Shown here: one piece after another, positions 18,657-28,605 of the stretch
Layout of the letters: every line of letters begins with the position of its first letter
Position numbering within the stretch: position 1 is the first letter of the stretch
Assembly (NCBI RefSeq): GCF_000429325.1
Contig: NZ_KE386885.1
Coordinates: 699,055 to 763,054 of the forward strand
Length of the DNA: 64,000 nt
Source: Fundidesulfovibrio putealis DSM 16056
GTDB taxonomy: Bacteria; Desulfobacterota; Desulfovibrionia; Desulfovibrionales; Desulfovibrionaceae
Direction of reading: 5' to 3'
Program-made: the position numbers and the translations under genes
The notes under the pieces: generated by a model
The model's input: only the letters and a program-made list of their open reading frames with translations
The model's database searches: none
What the model was told of the DNA's origin: nothing

Positions 18657-19535
18657 ATGCCATCCCTGAAAGACGTCGAATTAAAGATCGCAGCGGTCAA
18701 GAAGACCAAGCAGATCACCAAAGCCATGAACATGGTGGCTTCGGCCAAGCTGCGTAACGCGCAGTCTCGCATCGAACGCTTCCGCCCCTACGCGGACAAG
18801 TTCTACGAGATGCTCGGCAGCCTGGCCGCGGGAGCGGATTCTTCGATCCATCCGCTTCTGGAAGTCCGTGAGGAGATCAAGACGAGTCTCATCGTCCTGG
18901 TCACTTCCGACAGGGGCCTTTGCGGCTCCTTCAACGGCGGCCTCATCACCATGGCTTTGAAGCTCGCCAAAGAAAAGGCCGCCCAGGGCAAGACGGTTAA
19001 GTTCGTCTGCATGGGCAAGAAGGGCCGCGACTCCATCAAGAAGAGCGACTACGAAATCGTGGCCGCCTTCGCGGACCAGATGGGCTCCTTCGATTACACC
19101 GTGGCCCTCAAGCTGGGCATGGACGTGATCAACGGCTATATCAATGGCGACTTCGATGAAGTGAATCTGGTCTTCGGCAAGTTCATCTCCATCCCCAGGC
19201 AGGAGTCAACCACGTTGACCATCCTGCCCATGGTCGCCGACAGCGTCGAAGGCGTCGAAGCGGCTGGGCCAACTCAGGAGTACCTCTACGAACCTTCGGT
19301 GGAAGGCCTTCTGGCCGAGCTTCTGCCCCGGTTCGTCAACGTCCAGCTCTATCGCGGCATGCTCGATACGTCGGCTTCGGAACATGCGGCACGCATGCGG
19401 GCCATGGACAACGCCACGAGGAACTGCGACGACATGGTGGGCACGCTCACCCTGGTATACAACAAGGCCAGGCAGGCGAGCATCACCAGAGAGTTGATGG
19501 ACATCGTCGGCGGAACCGAAGCGCTCAAAGGATAA
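18657..19535 (+). CDS. atpG: ATP synthase F1 subunit gamma
   Basis: The 292-residue rotor shaft has the conserved N-terminal coiled coil SLKDVELKIAAVKKTKQITKAMNMVA, the TSDRGLCGSFN segment and the C-terminal helix ASEHAARMRAMDNATRNCDDMVGTLTLVYNKARQASITRELMDIVGG. Length is normal. GGGGGAG precedes the ATG by a suitable distance. Confidence 0.98.
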   Translation: MPSLKDVELKIAAVKKTKQITKAMNMVASAKLRNAQSRIERFRPYADKFYEMLGSLAAGADSSIHPLLEVREEIKTSLIVLVTSDRGLCGSFNGGLITMALKLAKEKAAQGKTVKFVCMGKKGRDSIKKSDYEIVAAFADQMGSFDYTVALKLGMDVINGYINGDFDEVNLVFGKFISIPRQESTTLTILPMVADSVEGVEAAGPTQEYLYEPSVEGLLAELLPRFVNVQLYRGMLDTSASEHAARMRAMDNATRNCDDMVGTLTLVYNKARQASITRELMDIVGGTEALKG

Positions 19536-20954
<1,419 letters not shown>

Positions 20955-20960
20955 CGTCCA

Positions 20961-21392
20961 ATGGCCAAAGAACTTCGCCTGGAAATTGTCACGCCTGACC
21001 GGTTGGTCGTGTCCTCCGACGTGGAATACGTCGGGGCGCCCGGCGTGCTCGGCGAGTTCGGCGTGCTGCCCGGCCACGTTCCCTTTCTCTCCGCACTTGG
21101 CGTCGGCAACCTGCATTACAACAAGGGAGGCAAGACCTATTACGTCTTCGTCTCCGGCGGGTTTGCCGAGGTCAGCGGCGACAAGGTGACTGTCCTGGCC
21201 GAAGTGGCCGAACGGGCCGAGGAGATCGACGTGGAACGCGCTCGTCGCGCTCAAGAGCGTGCGAAAGAACGCGTCTCAAAACAACAAGAGGCCATCGACA
21301 ACGCCAGGGCGACCGCTGCCCTCCAGCGAGCCATGGCCCGCATGAGCTGCCGCAACGCCGCCCAAAGCGCCGGAACCTGCAGCATGAGCTAG
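20961..21392 (+). CDS. atpC: ATP synthase F1 subunit epsilon
   Basis: The 143-residue rotor subunit comprises the N-terminal beta-sandwich ([45 protein letters not shown]) and the C-terminal helical hairpin rich in Arg/Ala/Glu, which in the family inhibits ATP hydrolysis. It closes the atp operon and is followed immediately by a strong terminator. Confidence 0.97.
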   Translation: MAKELRLEIVTPDRLVVSSDVEYVGAPGVLGEFGVLPGHVPFLSALGVGNLHYNKGGKTYYVFVSGGFAEVSGDKVTVLAEVAERAEEIDVERARRAQERAKERVSKQQEAIDNARATAALQRAMARMSCRNAAQSAGTCSMS

Positions 21393-21393
21393 C

Positions 21394-21423
21394 AAAACGG
21401 GGGCGTAAGCCCCCGTTTTTTTC
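21394..21423 (+). terminator. Intrinsic terminator of the atp operon
   Basis: AAAACGGGGGC-GTAA-GCCCCCGTTTT is followed by more T residues right after the atpC stop codon. It is a textbook Rho-independent terminator, with an A-run on the other side that could serve the opposite strand. Confidence 0.93.
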
Positions 21424-21471
21424 GTCCCGCCCAAACACGTCTTGGGTGGGGACAGCCTCGAGCCTTTCATG

Positions 21472-21506
21472 GAACGGCGGACCGCTTGCGATCCGCCGTT
21501 CTTTTT
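21472..21506 (+). terminator. Second intrinsic terminator downstream of atpC
   Basis: GAACGGCGGA and TCCGCCGTTC flank a 10-nt loop and are followed by TTTTTG on the plus strand. An imperfect palindrome (GTCCCGCCCAA / TTGGGTGGGGAC, about 21424-21453) lies between the two terminators. The arrangement is either a back-up terminator or the 3' end of a small RNA starting in or after atpC. Confidence 0.75.
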
Positions 21507-21680
21507 GTGGAAAGCCGTGTCCCCTCGATGAGAAGGAATGCCGGGGTATGCAGAGAGAAGGTCCGTATTCATCATCGTTGTTTCGGTGGGTTTCCCCAGG
21601 CGCTCTTGTCTGCAGGGTTGAATCTGGTGTCTGCCTGTGACAAACATGGCGAGTCCACGACATACTTGAAGGATGCACTC

Positions 21681-23057
21681 ATGAATAAGAGCGTTGGAGC
21701 GATCGTCCTGGCTGCCGGAAAAGGCACCCGCATGTATTCGGACCAGCCGAAGGTGCTGCGCTCCATCCTGGGCGAACCCATGTTGGGATACGTTCTGGAT
21801 GGACTGAGCGGACCTTTCCAGGACCGCGTGCACGTGGTGGTGGGGTTCGGCGCGCAGAGCGTGATGAAAGCCTACCCCGCCTACGAGGGGCGGTTCGTGC
21901 TCCAGGAGCAGCAGCTGGGCACGGGGCATGCCCTGCAATGCTGCTGGGACGCCGTGAAGACTGCCGGGTACGAGCACGTGCTGGTGGTCAACGGCGACGT
22001 TCCCCTTGCTGACGGCAAGGATCTGGAAATATTCGTCGAGCAGGCCCTGGCTGACGCCGCCGATCTGGCCTTCCTGACCATCCAGCTGGACGAGGCCGGA
22101 TCGTACGGACGCATCGTGCGCGACGCGGCGGGCCTTGCTCGCATCGTGGAAGCAAAAGATTACGACGAGACCTCGCATGGCCCGGTCACGGGCGAGATAA
22201 ACGCGGGGATTTACCTGTTGCGCGTTGCGGCCATTGACTCGGTGCTGTTCAATCTTACCAATGCCAACAGGAGCGGCGAGTTCTACATCACCGATCTTGC
22301 GGAGCTGGTAGGGCAGAACGGCGGGCGCGTTGTGGCCGTGAACCGTGGCCGCGACGAGAACCTGCTGGGCATCAACAACCCGCGAGAGCTTGTGGCCGCC
22401 GAAGAGTCCTTGCGCGCGCGCATAGTCGATAACTTGCTGGAAACCGGAGTGGTCGTGCGCCAGCCAGGCACCGTGCGGGTCGGACCTCATGCCGTGATTG
22501 CGCCGGGTGCGGAAATATGCGGCCCGTGCGATGTCCTGGGCCAGAGTTCAATCGGCCCCCGCGCCGTGGTGGAGCCCCACTGCTGGATCAAGGACAGCGA
22601 GGTCGGCGCGGGCGCGGTCATCCACGCCTTCTCCCACCTGGAGAAGGCCTCCGTCGGGCCGGATTGCCACGCTGGCCCCTACGCGCGCCTGCGTCCCGGA
22701 GCAGTGATGATGGAAGGCTCGCGCGTTGGAAATTTCGTCGAGATGAAGAAGTCCGTGCTCGGGCCTGGAGCCAAGGCCAGCCACCTGACCTACCTGGGCG
22801 ACGCCGAGATAGGGGCCGGGGCCAACGTGGGCGCTGGGACCATCACCTGCAACTACGACGGGACCCACAAGCACAAGACCACCATCGGGGCGGGGGCCTT
22901 CATCGGCTCCAACACCGCCCTGGTGGCTCCGGTGACTGTTGGCGAGGGCGCTCTGGTGGCGGCAGGGTCGGTGGTCACCGAGGATGTGCCGGACCACGCC
23001 CTGGCCATCGCGCGCGGACGCCAGGTGATAAAGACCCGCCGGAAAAACCCGGCTTGA
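21681..23057 (+). CDS. glmU: Bifunctional GlmU (N-acetylglucosamine-1-P uridyltransferase / glucosamine-1-P acetyltransferase)
   Basis: The 458-residue enzyme makes UDP-GlcNAc for peptidoglycan and surface glycans. The N-terminal uridyltransferase domain has the LAAGKGTRMYSDQPKVL signature and VNGDVPL. The C-terminal left-handed beta-helix acetyltransferase has hexapeptide repeats and the GAGTITCNYDGTHKHKTTIGAGAFIGSNTALVAPV region. The ATG at 21681 has GAAGGA upstream. An open in-frame extension of 65 codons lacks any GlmU similarity and was rejected. The intergenic stretch 21507-21680 holds no clear feature. Confidence 0.97.
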   Translation: MNKSVGAIVLAAGKGTRMYSDQPKVLRSILGEPMLGYVLDGLSGPFQDRVHVVVGFGAQSVMKAYPAYEGRFVLQEQQLGTGHALQCCWDAVKTAGYEHVLVVNGDVPLADGKDLEIFVEQALADAADLAFLTIQLDEAGSYGRIVRDAAGLARIVEAKDYDETSHGPVTGEINAGIYLLRVAAIDSVLFNLTNANRSGEFYITDLAELVGQNGGRVVAVNRGRDENLLGINNPRELVAAEESLRARIVDNLLETGVVVRQPGTVRVGPHAVIAPGAEICGPCDVLGQSSIGPRAVVEPHCWIKDSEVGAGAVIHAFSHLEKASVGPDCHAGPYARLRPGAVMMEGSRVGNFVEMKKSVLGPGAKASHLTYLGDAEIGAGANVGAGTITCNYDGTHKHKTTIGAGAFIGSNTALVAPVTVGEGALVAAGSVVTEDVPDHALAIARGRQVIKTRRKNPA

Positions 23058-23088
23058 TTTACAATGTCAAACAAGCTAGGAACGCTTT

Positions 23089-23298
23089 ATGGACATCATC
23101 GACACCCTTGAAGAGCGCATTGCGCAACTGGTGGGCCGCCTGAAGTCGCTGGAAGAGGAGAACAAAACCCTCAAGGCTTTGATGGACCAGGAGAATGCCT
23201 CGATGAAAGAGGCCCTGGAACAGGAACGCCAGAAAAAGGATGCCGTGCTGTCCCGCGTGGATCAGCTCTTGAAAAAACTGCAAGAGGAGCCGATCTGA
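23089..23298 (+). CDS. zapB: ZapB-like coiled-coil cell division protein
   Basis: A 69-residue protein that is one continuous coiled coil (EERIAQLVGRLKSLEEENKTLKALMDQENASM...). Its size, coiled-coil nature and place directly before zapA fit ZapB-like proteins that stabilise the FtsZ ring. AGGAA precedes the ATG. Primary sequence cannot separate ZapB from other small coiled coils, so the call leans on context. Confidence 0.75.
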   Translation: MDIIDTLEERIAQLVGRLKSLEEENKTLKALMDQENASMKEALEQERQKKDAVLSRVDQLLKKLQEEPI

Positions 23299-23303
23299 TT
23301 TGA

Positions 23304-23579
23304 ATGCCAATGCCGAGCTACAACAAGGTCATTCTTGGTCTTGAACTTTCCTTCAAGACCGACGCGGAACCGGGACGCGTAGAAAATGCCAAGGCGTTGG
23401 TAGAGGAACGTTACAGGTTGCTCAATCCGGGTGGAAAGAATCTGAGCAAGGAGAAGGTGCTGACGTTTGTGGCTTTGGGATTGGCGGACGACTTGATAAT
23501 GGCCAACCAGAGACTTGCCGAGATGGAAGAAAAGCTCGACAAGATCCTGAGAAAGATAAAAGTGCCGGACCTCCCCTGA
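23304..23579 (+). CDS. zapA: Cell division protein ZapA
   Basis: The 91-residue product has the ZapA pattern: an N-terminal strand with YNKVILGLELSFKTDAEPGRVENAKALVEERYR, the KEKVLTFVALGLADDLI helix and a C-terminal coiled coil (NQRLAEMEEKLDKILRKI). ZapA crosslinks FtsZ filaments. A second ATG at 23310 is an equally good start. The pair zapB-zapA followed by 6S RNA is a recurrent order in proteobacteria. Confidence 0.85.
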   Translation: MPMPSYNKVILGLELSFKTDAEPGRVENAKALVEERYRLLNPGGKNLSKEKVLTFVALGLADDLIMANQRLAEMEEKLDKILRKIKVPDLP

Positions 23580-23584
23580 CCGGC

Positions 23585-23785
23585 TCTCAAGTGAGTGTTC
23601 CCTGGGGTGCGCGTGATCGTTAATCGGTTTTTGAGCCGATACTCAAAAACCGGGTGATGCTCCGAGGCGGCTGGTGCGCAAGCCCGACAACCGGGTAGCC
23701 TGAAGGTCGCGCAGCGTCGCCCACCTTGCACAGCAAGGTTCAAAACTGGTTTTCGACACGGCTCTCCGGGGTTATTCGGCCAGCA
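23585..23785 (+). ncRNA. ssrS: 6S RNA
   Basis: This 200-nt stretch lacks a good ORF and is full of secondary structure: a long hairpin CGGTTTTTGAG / CTCAAAAACCG at about 23619-23656, a closing-stem pairing CCCTGG (5') with CCGGGG (3'), plus CGTG with CACG further in, leaving a large open middle. 6S RNA mimics an open promoter and binds sigma-70 RNA polymerase. The zapA-ssrS order is widely conserved, which is the main support. The ends are approximate, and a covariance-model search would settle it. Confidence 0.62.
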
Positions 23786-23960
23786 TCTCCGGGCTTCGGG
23801 TTTCTCCCGGGCCCGCGCATCAAGTCCCTCATCGTCCCGTCTTCCCACGTCCTTCCGCTATGGCCCGCGTCAGGCCATTTCTCCGCCGCAGCCGCCGGAC
23901 CACGGTCCGCAGGGCGCACAATATCGGGCTAGTTGCCCGTAATACCATAAAGGAGTCAGT

Positions 23961-25520
23961 ATGGACTTCACCGTCGTTCTCGTAGGCGCGGGCGGGGTCG
24001 CAGCAGGAGCTGCGGGCGGATGGCTGATGAACAAAGTCATCTCGTCCAAGTCCCTGGCGGAATCGAAAACCCTTGCCGAACGCATACTTGAAGAGGCCCG
24101 CAAAGAGGCCCAGGCACATAAGAAAGAGATCATCCTGCAAACGCAGGACGAACTCTACAAGCAGAAGCTTGAGCACGAACGCGAAGTAAAAGAACGCGAA
24201 TCGCAACTGGTCCGCAAGGAATCCTCCCTCCAGGAAAAGCTCGACAAGCTCGAATCCAAGCTGGAAAAGGCGACCCAGAAAGAGTCTGACATTCTCTCCC
24301 AGGAGAAGCGTCTCTCCGTTCAGGAAAAGCTGCTGGAAGAGAAAGAGGAAAAGCTCTCCGAGGCCGCGCAGGTGCACGAGCGCCGTCTGGAGGAAGTCTC
24401 CGGCATGACCGCCGACGAGGCCCGCAAGGTCCTCATGGCCGAAATCGAGAGCCGCACCCGCCACGAAGCCGCCCGCATGGTCCGCCAGATCGAGACCGAA
24501 GCCAAGGAAGACGCCAGCAAGAAGAGCAAGGAGATCCTTGCCCTGGCCATCCAGCGTTACGCGGGCGAATATGTTTCCGAGCAGACCGTCACCGCCGTGG
24601 CCCTGCCCAGCGAAGAGATGAAGGGCCGCATCATCGGCCGCGAGGGCCGCAACATCCGCGCCCTGGAAGCCGCCACCGGCGTGGACCTGATCATCGACGA
24701 CACCCCGGAGACGGTCATCCTCTCCGCCTTCTCGCCCATCCGCCGCCAGATCGCCAAGATGGCCCTGGAGCGCCTCATCACGGACGGCCGCATCCACCCC
24801 GCCCGCATCGAGGACATCGTCAAGAAGTGCGAGCAGGAATTCGACGTGAAGCTGCGCGAGCTTGGCGAGCAGGCCACCTTCGACGTGGGCGTGCACGGCA
24901 TCCACCCCGAGATCGTCAAGCTCCTCGGCCAGCTGCACTACCGCACCAGCTACTCCCAGAACGTGCTCCAGCACTCCCTGGAAGTGGCCTCCCTGTGCGG
25001 GATCATGGCCTCCGAACTGGGCCTGGACGTCAAGAAGGCCAAGCGCGCTGGCCTGTTGCACGACATCGGCAAGGCCGTGGACCACGAGATCGAAGGACCC
25101 CATGCGGTCATCGGCTACGACCTGGCCAAGAAGTACGGCGAGTCCAAGGACATCACCCACGCCATCCAGGCCCACCACGAGGACGTGCCGCCCAAGACCG
25201 TGTACGCGGTGCTGGTGCAGGCCTCGGACAGCCTCTCCGGCGCACGCCCCGGCGCGCGCAAGGAGCTTCTGTCCAGCTACGTGAAGCGCCTGGAGGACCT
25301 GGAGAACATCGCCACCGATTTCGACGGCGTGTCCAAGGCTTACGCCATCCAGGCCGGACGCGAGATCCGGGTCATGGTGGACTCCGAAGCCGTGGACGAC
25401 GACAAGACGCACCTGATCTGCAAGGACATCGCCAAGAAGATCGAAGACAACATGACCTACCCCGGCCAGATCCGCGTCACCGTCATCCGCGAACGCCGGG
25501 CCATCGGGTTCGCCAAGTAA
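23961..25520 (+). CDS. rny: Ribonuclease Y
   Basis: The 519-residue membrane-anchored endoribonuclease starts mRNA decay. Layout: N-terminal membrane segment (FTVVLVGAGGVAAGAAGGWLM), a long coiled coil rich in Glu/Lys, a KH domain (EEMKGRIIGREGRNIRALEAATGVDLIIDDTPE) and an HD domain with the metal site in GLLHDIGKAVDHE and the later AHHEDVPP. AAAGGAG precedes the ATG. The segment 23786-23960 between the 6S RNA and rny probably holds its promoter, but no box stands out. Confidence 0.97.
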   Translation: MDFTVVLVGAGGVAAGAAGGWLMNKVISSKSLAESKTLAERILEEARKEAQAHKKEIILQTQDELYKQKLEHEREVKERESQLVRKESSLQEKLDKLESKLEKATQKESDILSQEKRLSVQEKLLEEKEEKLSEAAQVHERRLEEVSGMTADEARKVLMAEIESRTRHEAARMVRQIETEAKEDASKKSKEILALAIQRYAGEYVSEQTVTAVALPSEEMKGRIIGREGRNIRALEAATGVDLIIDDTPETVILSAFSPIRRQIAKMALERLITDGRIHPARIEDIVKKCEQEFDVKLRELGEQATFDVGVHGIHPEIVKLLGQLHYRTSYSQNVLQHSLEVASLCGIMASELGLDVKKAKRAGLLHDIGKAVDHEIEGPHAVIGYDLAKKYGESKDITHAIQAHHEDVPPKTVYAVLVQASDSLSGARPGARKELLSSYVKRLEDLENIATDFDGVSKAYAIQAGREIRVMVDSEAVDDDKTHLICKDIAKKIEDNMTYPGQIRVTVIRERRAIGFAK

Positions 25521-25532
25521 AAGTTTAGAGAA

Positions 25533-25627
25533 GATGCCTCCGGCGGCCAGAGAGGAAACTTTTTGAAAAAAGTTTCCTCTCTGGACTCTCCTTCAAAAAC
25601 CTTTAGTGAGCTTCGCATCCAAGCGCG
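25533..25627 (+). repeat. Family B 3'-end repeat with terminator hairpin (95 bp)
   Basis: It starts 13 bp after the rny stop codon. It consists of GATGCCTCCGGCGGCC, a perfect palindrome (CAGAGAGGAAACTTTTT / AAAAAGTTTCCTCTCTG, 25547-25583) and a tail running to CGCATCCAAGCGCG. A 95-bp copy in the opposite orientation lies at 49756-49850, again just after a stop codon. The palindrome has U-runs on both strands and should terminate transcription. Confidence 0.85.
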
Positions 25628-25771
25628 ATACCCCGTAGTTTCGGCAGCGGCTGTGGCTGACACGGTCGCCTTCTGCGTCGCGTTGGGTCGTCATGAGCGT
25701 TCCGGGCCGGTCAGGGTCTTGCCGCACGAAAGCACGGCGGGCAACGCAACGCCGGGAGTGAGGGGCGGCAT

Positions 25772-26497
25772 ATGGCGGAAAAGAAAGTCACCGAATTGTT
25801 CGGCAAGAGCGCTGCCGAAACATATGACGAACGGTTCAGTAAGACCCGCGCCATAAAAGACAATCTGCACCTGCTCATTCGTCTGATCCTGGATGGTCTG
25901 CCCTCTCAGGCGTCGATTCTGTGCGTGGGGGTCGGCACTGGGGACGACATCATCGGACTGGCCGACGCATTCCCTGCCTGGACGTTCACGGGGGTCGATC
26001 CTTCGGTGCATATGCTGGAGGTCTGCCGGAAGCGCTTGCAGGAGCATTCGCTCCTGTCGCGTTGCGAGCTCGTCCATGGGTACCTGGACGACATTCCTGA
26101 AGAACCTCGTTTCGATGCCGTGCTCTGCCTGCTGGTCACTCAGTTCGTGAAGGACGCCGCAGCGCGCCGGGAAATGTTCAAGGGAATGTCGGAGCGGCTG
26201 AAGCCCGGAGGATGCCTGATAAACTCCGAAATCAGCGACGACATGGACTCGCCCGAATTCCAGGACATGGCGGAAGTATGGAAGGCCATGCACAGGTTCA
26301 CCGGAGCCTCCGCGCAGAAGGCGCAGGGCGTCATCCAGGCGTTGCGCGATCATGTGGCCGTGGAGCCGCCTTCCGTCATCGAGGGCTATCTTCGGGAAAG
26401 CGGACTCGCGCTGCCGGTTCAGTTCTTCCAGTCGCTGCTGATCAGGGCCTGGTATTCCCGCAAATCTCCGGGAGCTGACACTCTGGCGGGCAAATAG
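25772..26497 (+). CDS. Class I SAM-dependent methyltransferase
   Basis: The 241-residue product has a Rossmann methyltransferase core: motif I is the slightly unusual ILCVGVGTGDDIIGLA, followed by WTFTGVDPSVHMLEVCRKRL (acidic loop) and later RFDAVLCLLVTQFV and LKPGGCLINSE. The substrate is unknown. It resembles small-molecule methyltransferases of the type-11/12/25 groups. It stands alone between rny and ymdB, with a 275-bp upstream region containing the family B repeat. Confidence 0.85.
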   Translation: MAEKKVTELFGKSAAETYDERFSKTRAIKDNLHLLIRLILDGLPSQASILCVGVGTGDDIIGLADAFPAWTFTGVDPSVHMLEVCRKRLQEHSLLSRCELVHGYLDDIPEEPRFDAVLCLLVTQFVKDAAARREMFKGMSERLKPGGCLINSEISDDMDSPEFQDMAEVWKAMHRFTGASAQKAQGVIQALRDHVAVEPPSVIEGYLRESGLALPVQFFQSLLIRAWYSRKSPGADTLAGK

Positions 26498-26555
26498 GGC
26501 GTCATCGATTGCCAGCAATGGTGACCGGCGCTCAGGTGAGCTGGAACCAACCGAT

Positions 26556-27335
26556 ATGATAAAACTTCTATTCCTAGGCGACATCGTAGGCAGATCAGGC
26601 CGCAAGGCCGTGTCCGACTCGCTGCGCGCGGTGCGCGACGCCCTCGCCCTGGACGTGGTGATCGCCAACGCCGAGAACGCCACCGGCGGCATCGGCCTCA
26701 ATTCCAAGGGAGCCAAAGAGCTCCTCTCCATGCCCCTGGACGTGCTGACCAGCGGCAACCACATCTGGAAACACAAAGACATCTTCGCCTTCTTCCAGGA
26801 GACCACGCGCCTCCTGCGCCCGGCCAACTACCCGGCCGGTGCTCCAGGAAGCGGCCTGGGGATATTCCAGGCCAAGGACGGCACGCCCTACGCGGTGCTG
26901 AACCTCATGGGCCGCACCTACATGGACGCCGTGGACTGTCCGTTCCAGACTGCGGACCGCCTGCTGGCGGAAATCCCCGAAGACGTGAAGGTGCGCGTGG
27001 TGGACTTCCACGCCGAGGCCACCTCCGAGAAGAAGGCCATGGGCTACTACCTGGACGGGCGGGTGAGCGCCGTATTCGGCACGCACACCCACGTGCAGAC
27101 CAACGACCCCCGCATTCTGCTGAAAGGCACGGCTGCCCTCACTGACGTGGGCATGTGCGGGCCGGTGGATTCCATCATCGGCATGGAGGCGGAGCGCATC
27201 GTGGGCCGTTTCCTGTCGCGGCTGCCGGTACGTTTCGAGGTGGCCAAGGGGCCTGCCCGGCTGGAAGGGGCATTGTGCGAGATTGACGCTGCCACGGGAC
27301 GGGCTGTAAGCATCCGCCCGTGGCAAGGAGGATAG
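26556..27335 (+). CDS. ymdB: YmdB/TIGR00282-family metallophosphoesterase
   Basis: The 259-residue product carries the dinuclear metal site of the family: KLLFLGDIVGRSGRKAV at the N-terminus, NAENATGG, TSGNHIWKHKDI, VVDFHAEATSEKKAMGYYLDGRVSAVFGTHTHVQT and ALTDVGMCGP. YmdB homologues hydrolyse 2',3'-cyclic AMP and often neighbour rny, as here. Its stop codon is 1 bp before the tyrS start, so the two are co-translated or at least co-transcribed. Confidence 0.93.
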   Translation: MIKLLFLGDIVGRSGRKAVSDSLRAVRDALALDVVIANAENATGGIGLNSKGAKELLSMPLDVLTSGNHIWKHKDIFAFFQETTRLLRPANYPAGAPGSGLGIFQAKDGTPYAVLNLMGRTYMDAVDCPFQTADRLLAEIPEDVKVRVVDFHAEATSEKKAMGYYLDGRVSAVFGTHTHVQTNDPRILLKGTAALTDVGMCGPVDSIIGMEAERIVGRFLSRLPVRFEVAKGPARLEGALCEIDAATGRAVSIRPWQGG

Positions 27336-27336
27336 C

Positions 27337-28602
27337 GTGAACGTTTTCGACGAATTGAAGTGGCGCGGCCTTATCCATCAGACATCCGGCGACGAGCACC
27401 TGCGCGAGCACCTGGGGACCCAGGGCCGCGTCATGTATTGCGGCTTCGACCCCACGGCGCGCAGCCTGCACATCGGCAACATGGTGCCGCTTCTGGCGCT
27501 TATGCGTTTTGCCCGGGCCGGGCACAAGCCCATGGCGCTTTTGGGCGGGGCTACCGGCCTCATCGGCGACCCCAGCGGCAAGGACAAGGAGCGCCAGCTC
27601 ATCGACCCCGAGCAGGTGGCCGGGCAGGTGCAGCGCATCAAGGCCCAGATCGAGAAGCTCTTTGCGGACAATGACGCGCAGATCCGCGTGGTGAACAACC
27701 TGGACTGGATCGGCAAGTTGTCGGCAATCGAGCTTCTGCGCGACGTGGGCAAGCACTTCACCGTGAACTACATGCTGGCCAAGGATTCCGTGAAGGGGCG
27801 CATCGACCGCGAGGAGTCGGGCATCTCCTACACCGAATTCAGCTACATGATATTGCAGTCCTACGATTTCCATCATCTGCGACAGACCATGGAGTGCACG
27901 CTCCAGATCGGCGGCGGCGACCAGTTCGGCAACATCACCGCCGGGCTCGAGCTCATCCGCCGCAAGACCGGGGCCGAGGCCTACGCCCTGACCTTCCCGC
28001 TGATCACCACGGCCAGCGGCGCCAAGTTCGGCAAGAGCGAGAAGGGTGCCATCTACCTGGACCCCGAAATCACCTCCCCCTACACGTTCTACCAGTACTG
28101 GGTGAACGCCGACGACCGGGACGTGGTCAACCTGCTGAAGTACTTCACCTTCCTGGGCCAGGAAGAGATCGAGGCCCTGGCCGTCGCCGTGGCCGAGCGC
28201 CCGCACCTGCGTGAGGCGCAGAAGAAGCTGGCCCAGGTCATGACCACCATGGTGCATGGCGAGGCCGAGATGGCCCGCGTGGTCAAGACCGTGGAGTTCC
28301 TGTTCGGCAAGGGCGGCCTGGACGAGGTGGACGTTGCCACCCTCAAGGCCGCGCTGGATACCGCCCCGGGCAGGCAGTACGCCGGGAAGGCAGACATCCC
28401 CGACGTGGTGACGCTCCTGGTGGAGCTTGGGTTGAGCGCGTCCAAGTCCCAGGCCCGCAAGGACCTGGCGGCCGGGGCAGTCACCGTGAACAACGTGAAG
28501 ATCGCGGACGGCTACGCTTTTCCTGAAGGGGATTTCATTGGCGGAGAGCTGCTGCTGATGCGCAAGGGCAAGAAGAACTACGGCGTGGTGCGGCTGGGCT
28601 AG
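27337..28602 (+). CDS. tyrS: Tyrosyl-tRNA synthetase
   Basis: The 421-residue class I synthetase starts with GTG (AAGGAGG upstream overlapping the end of ymdB). It shows the HIGH-type motif FDPTARSLHIGNMVPLLAL, the tyrosine-binding region YMILQSYDFHHL, QIGGGDQFGNITAG, the KMSKS-type loop AKFGKSEKG and a C-terminal S4 RNA-binding domain (LGLSASKSQARKDLAAGAVTVNNVK). No T-box is visible upstream. Confidence 0.97.
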   Translation: MNVFDELKWRGLIHQTSGDEHLREHLGTQGRVMYCGFDPTARSLHIGNMVPLLALMRFARAGHKPMALLGGATGLIGDPSGKDKERQLIDPEQVAGQVQRIKAQIEKLFADNDAQIRVVNNLDWIGKLSAIELLRDVGKHFTVNYMLAKDSVKGRIDREESGISYTEFSYMILQSYDFHHLRQTMECTLQIGGGDQFGNITAGLELIRRKTGAEAYALTFPLITTASGAKFGKSEKGAIYLDPEITSPYTFYQYWVNADDRDVVNLLKYFTFLGQEEIEALAVAVAERPHLREAQKKLAQVMTTMVHGEAEMARVVKTVEFLFGKGGLDEVDVATLKAALDTAPGRQYAGKADIPDVVTLLVELGLSASKSQARKDLAAGAVTVNNVKIADGYAFPEGDFIGGELLLMRKGKKNYGVVRLG

Positions 28603-28605
28603 CAC

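Noticed and set aside
27300..27340. T-box riboswitch before tyrS
   Set aside because: tyrS starts 1 bp after ymdB, leaving no room for a leader.
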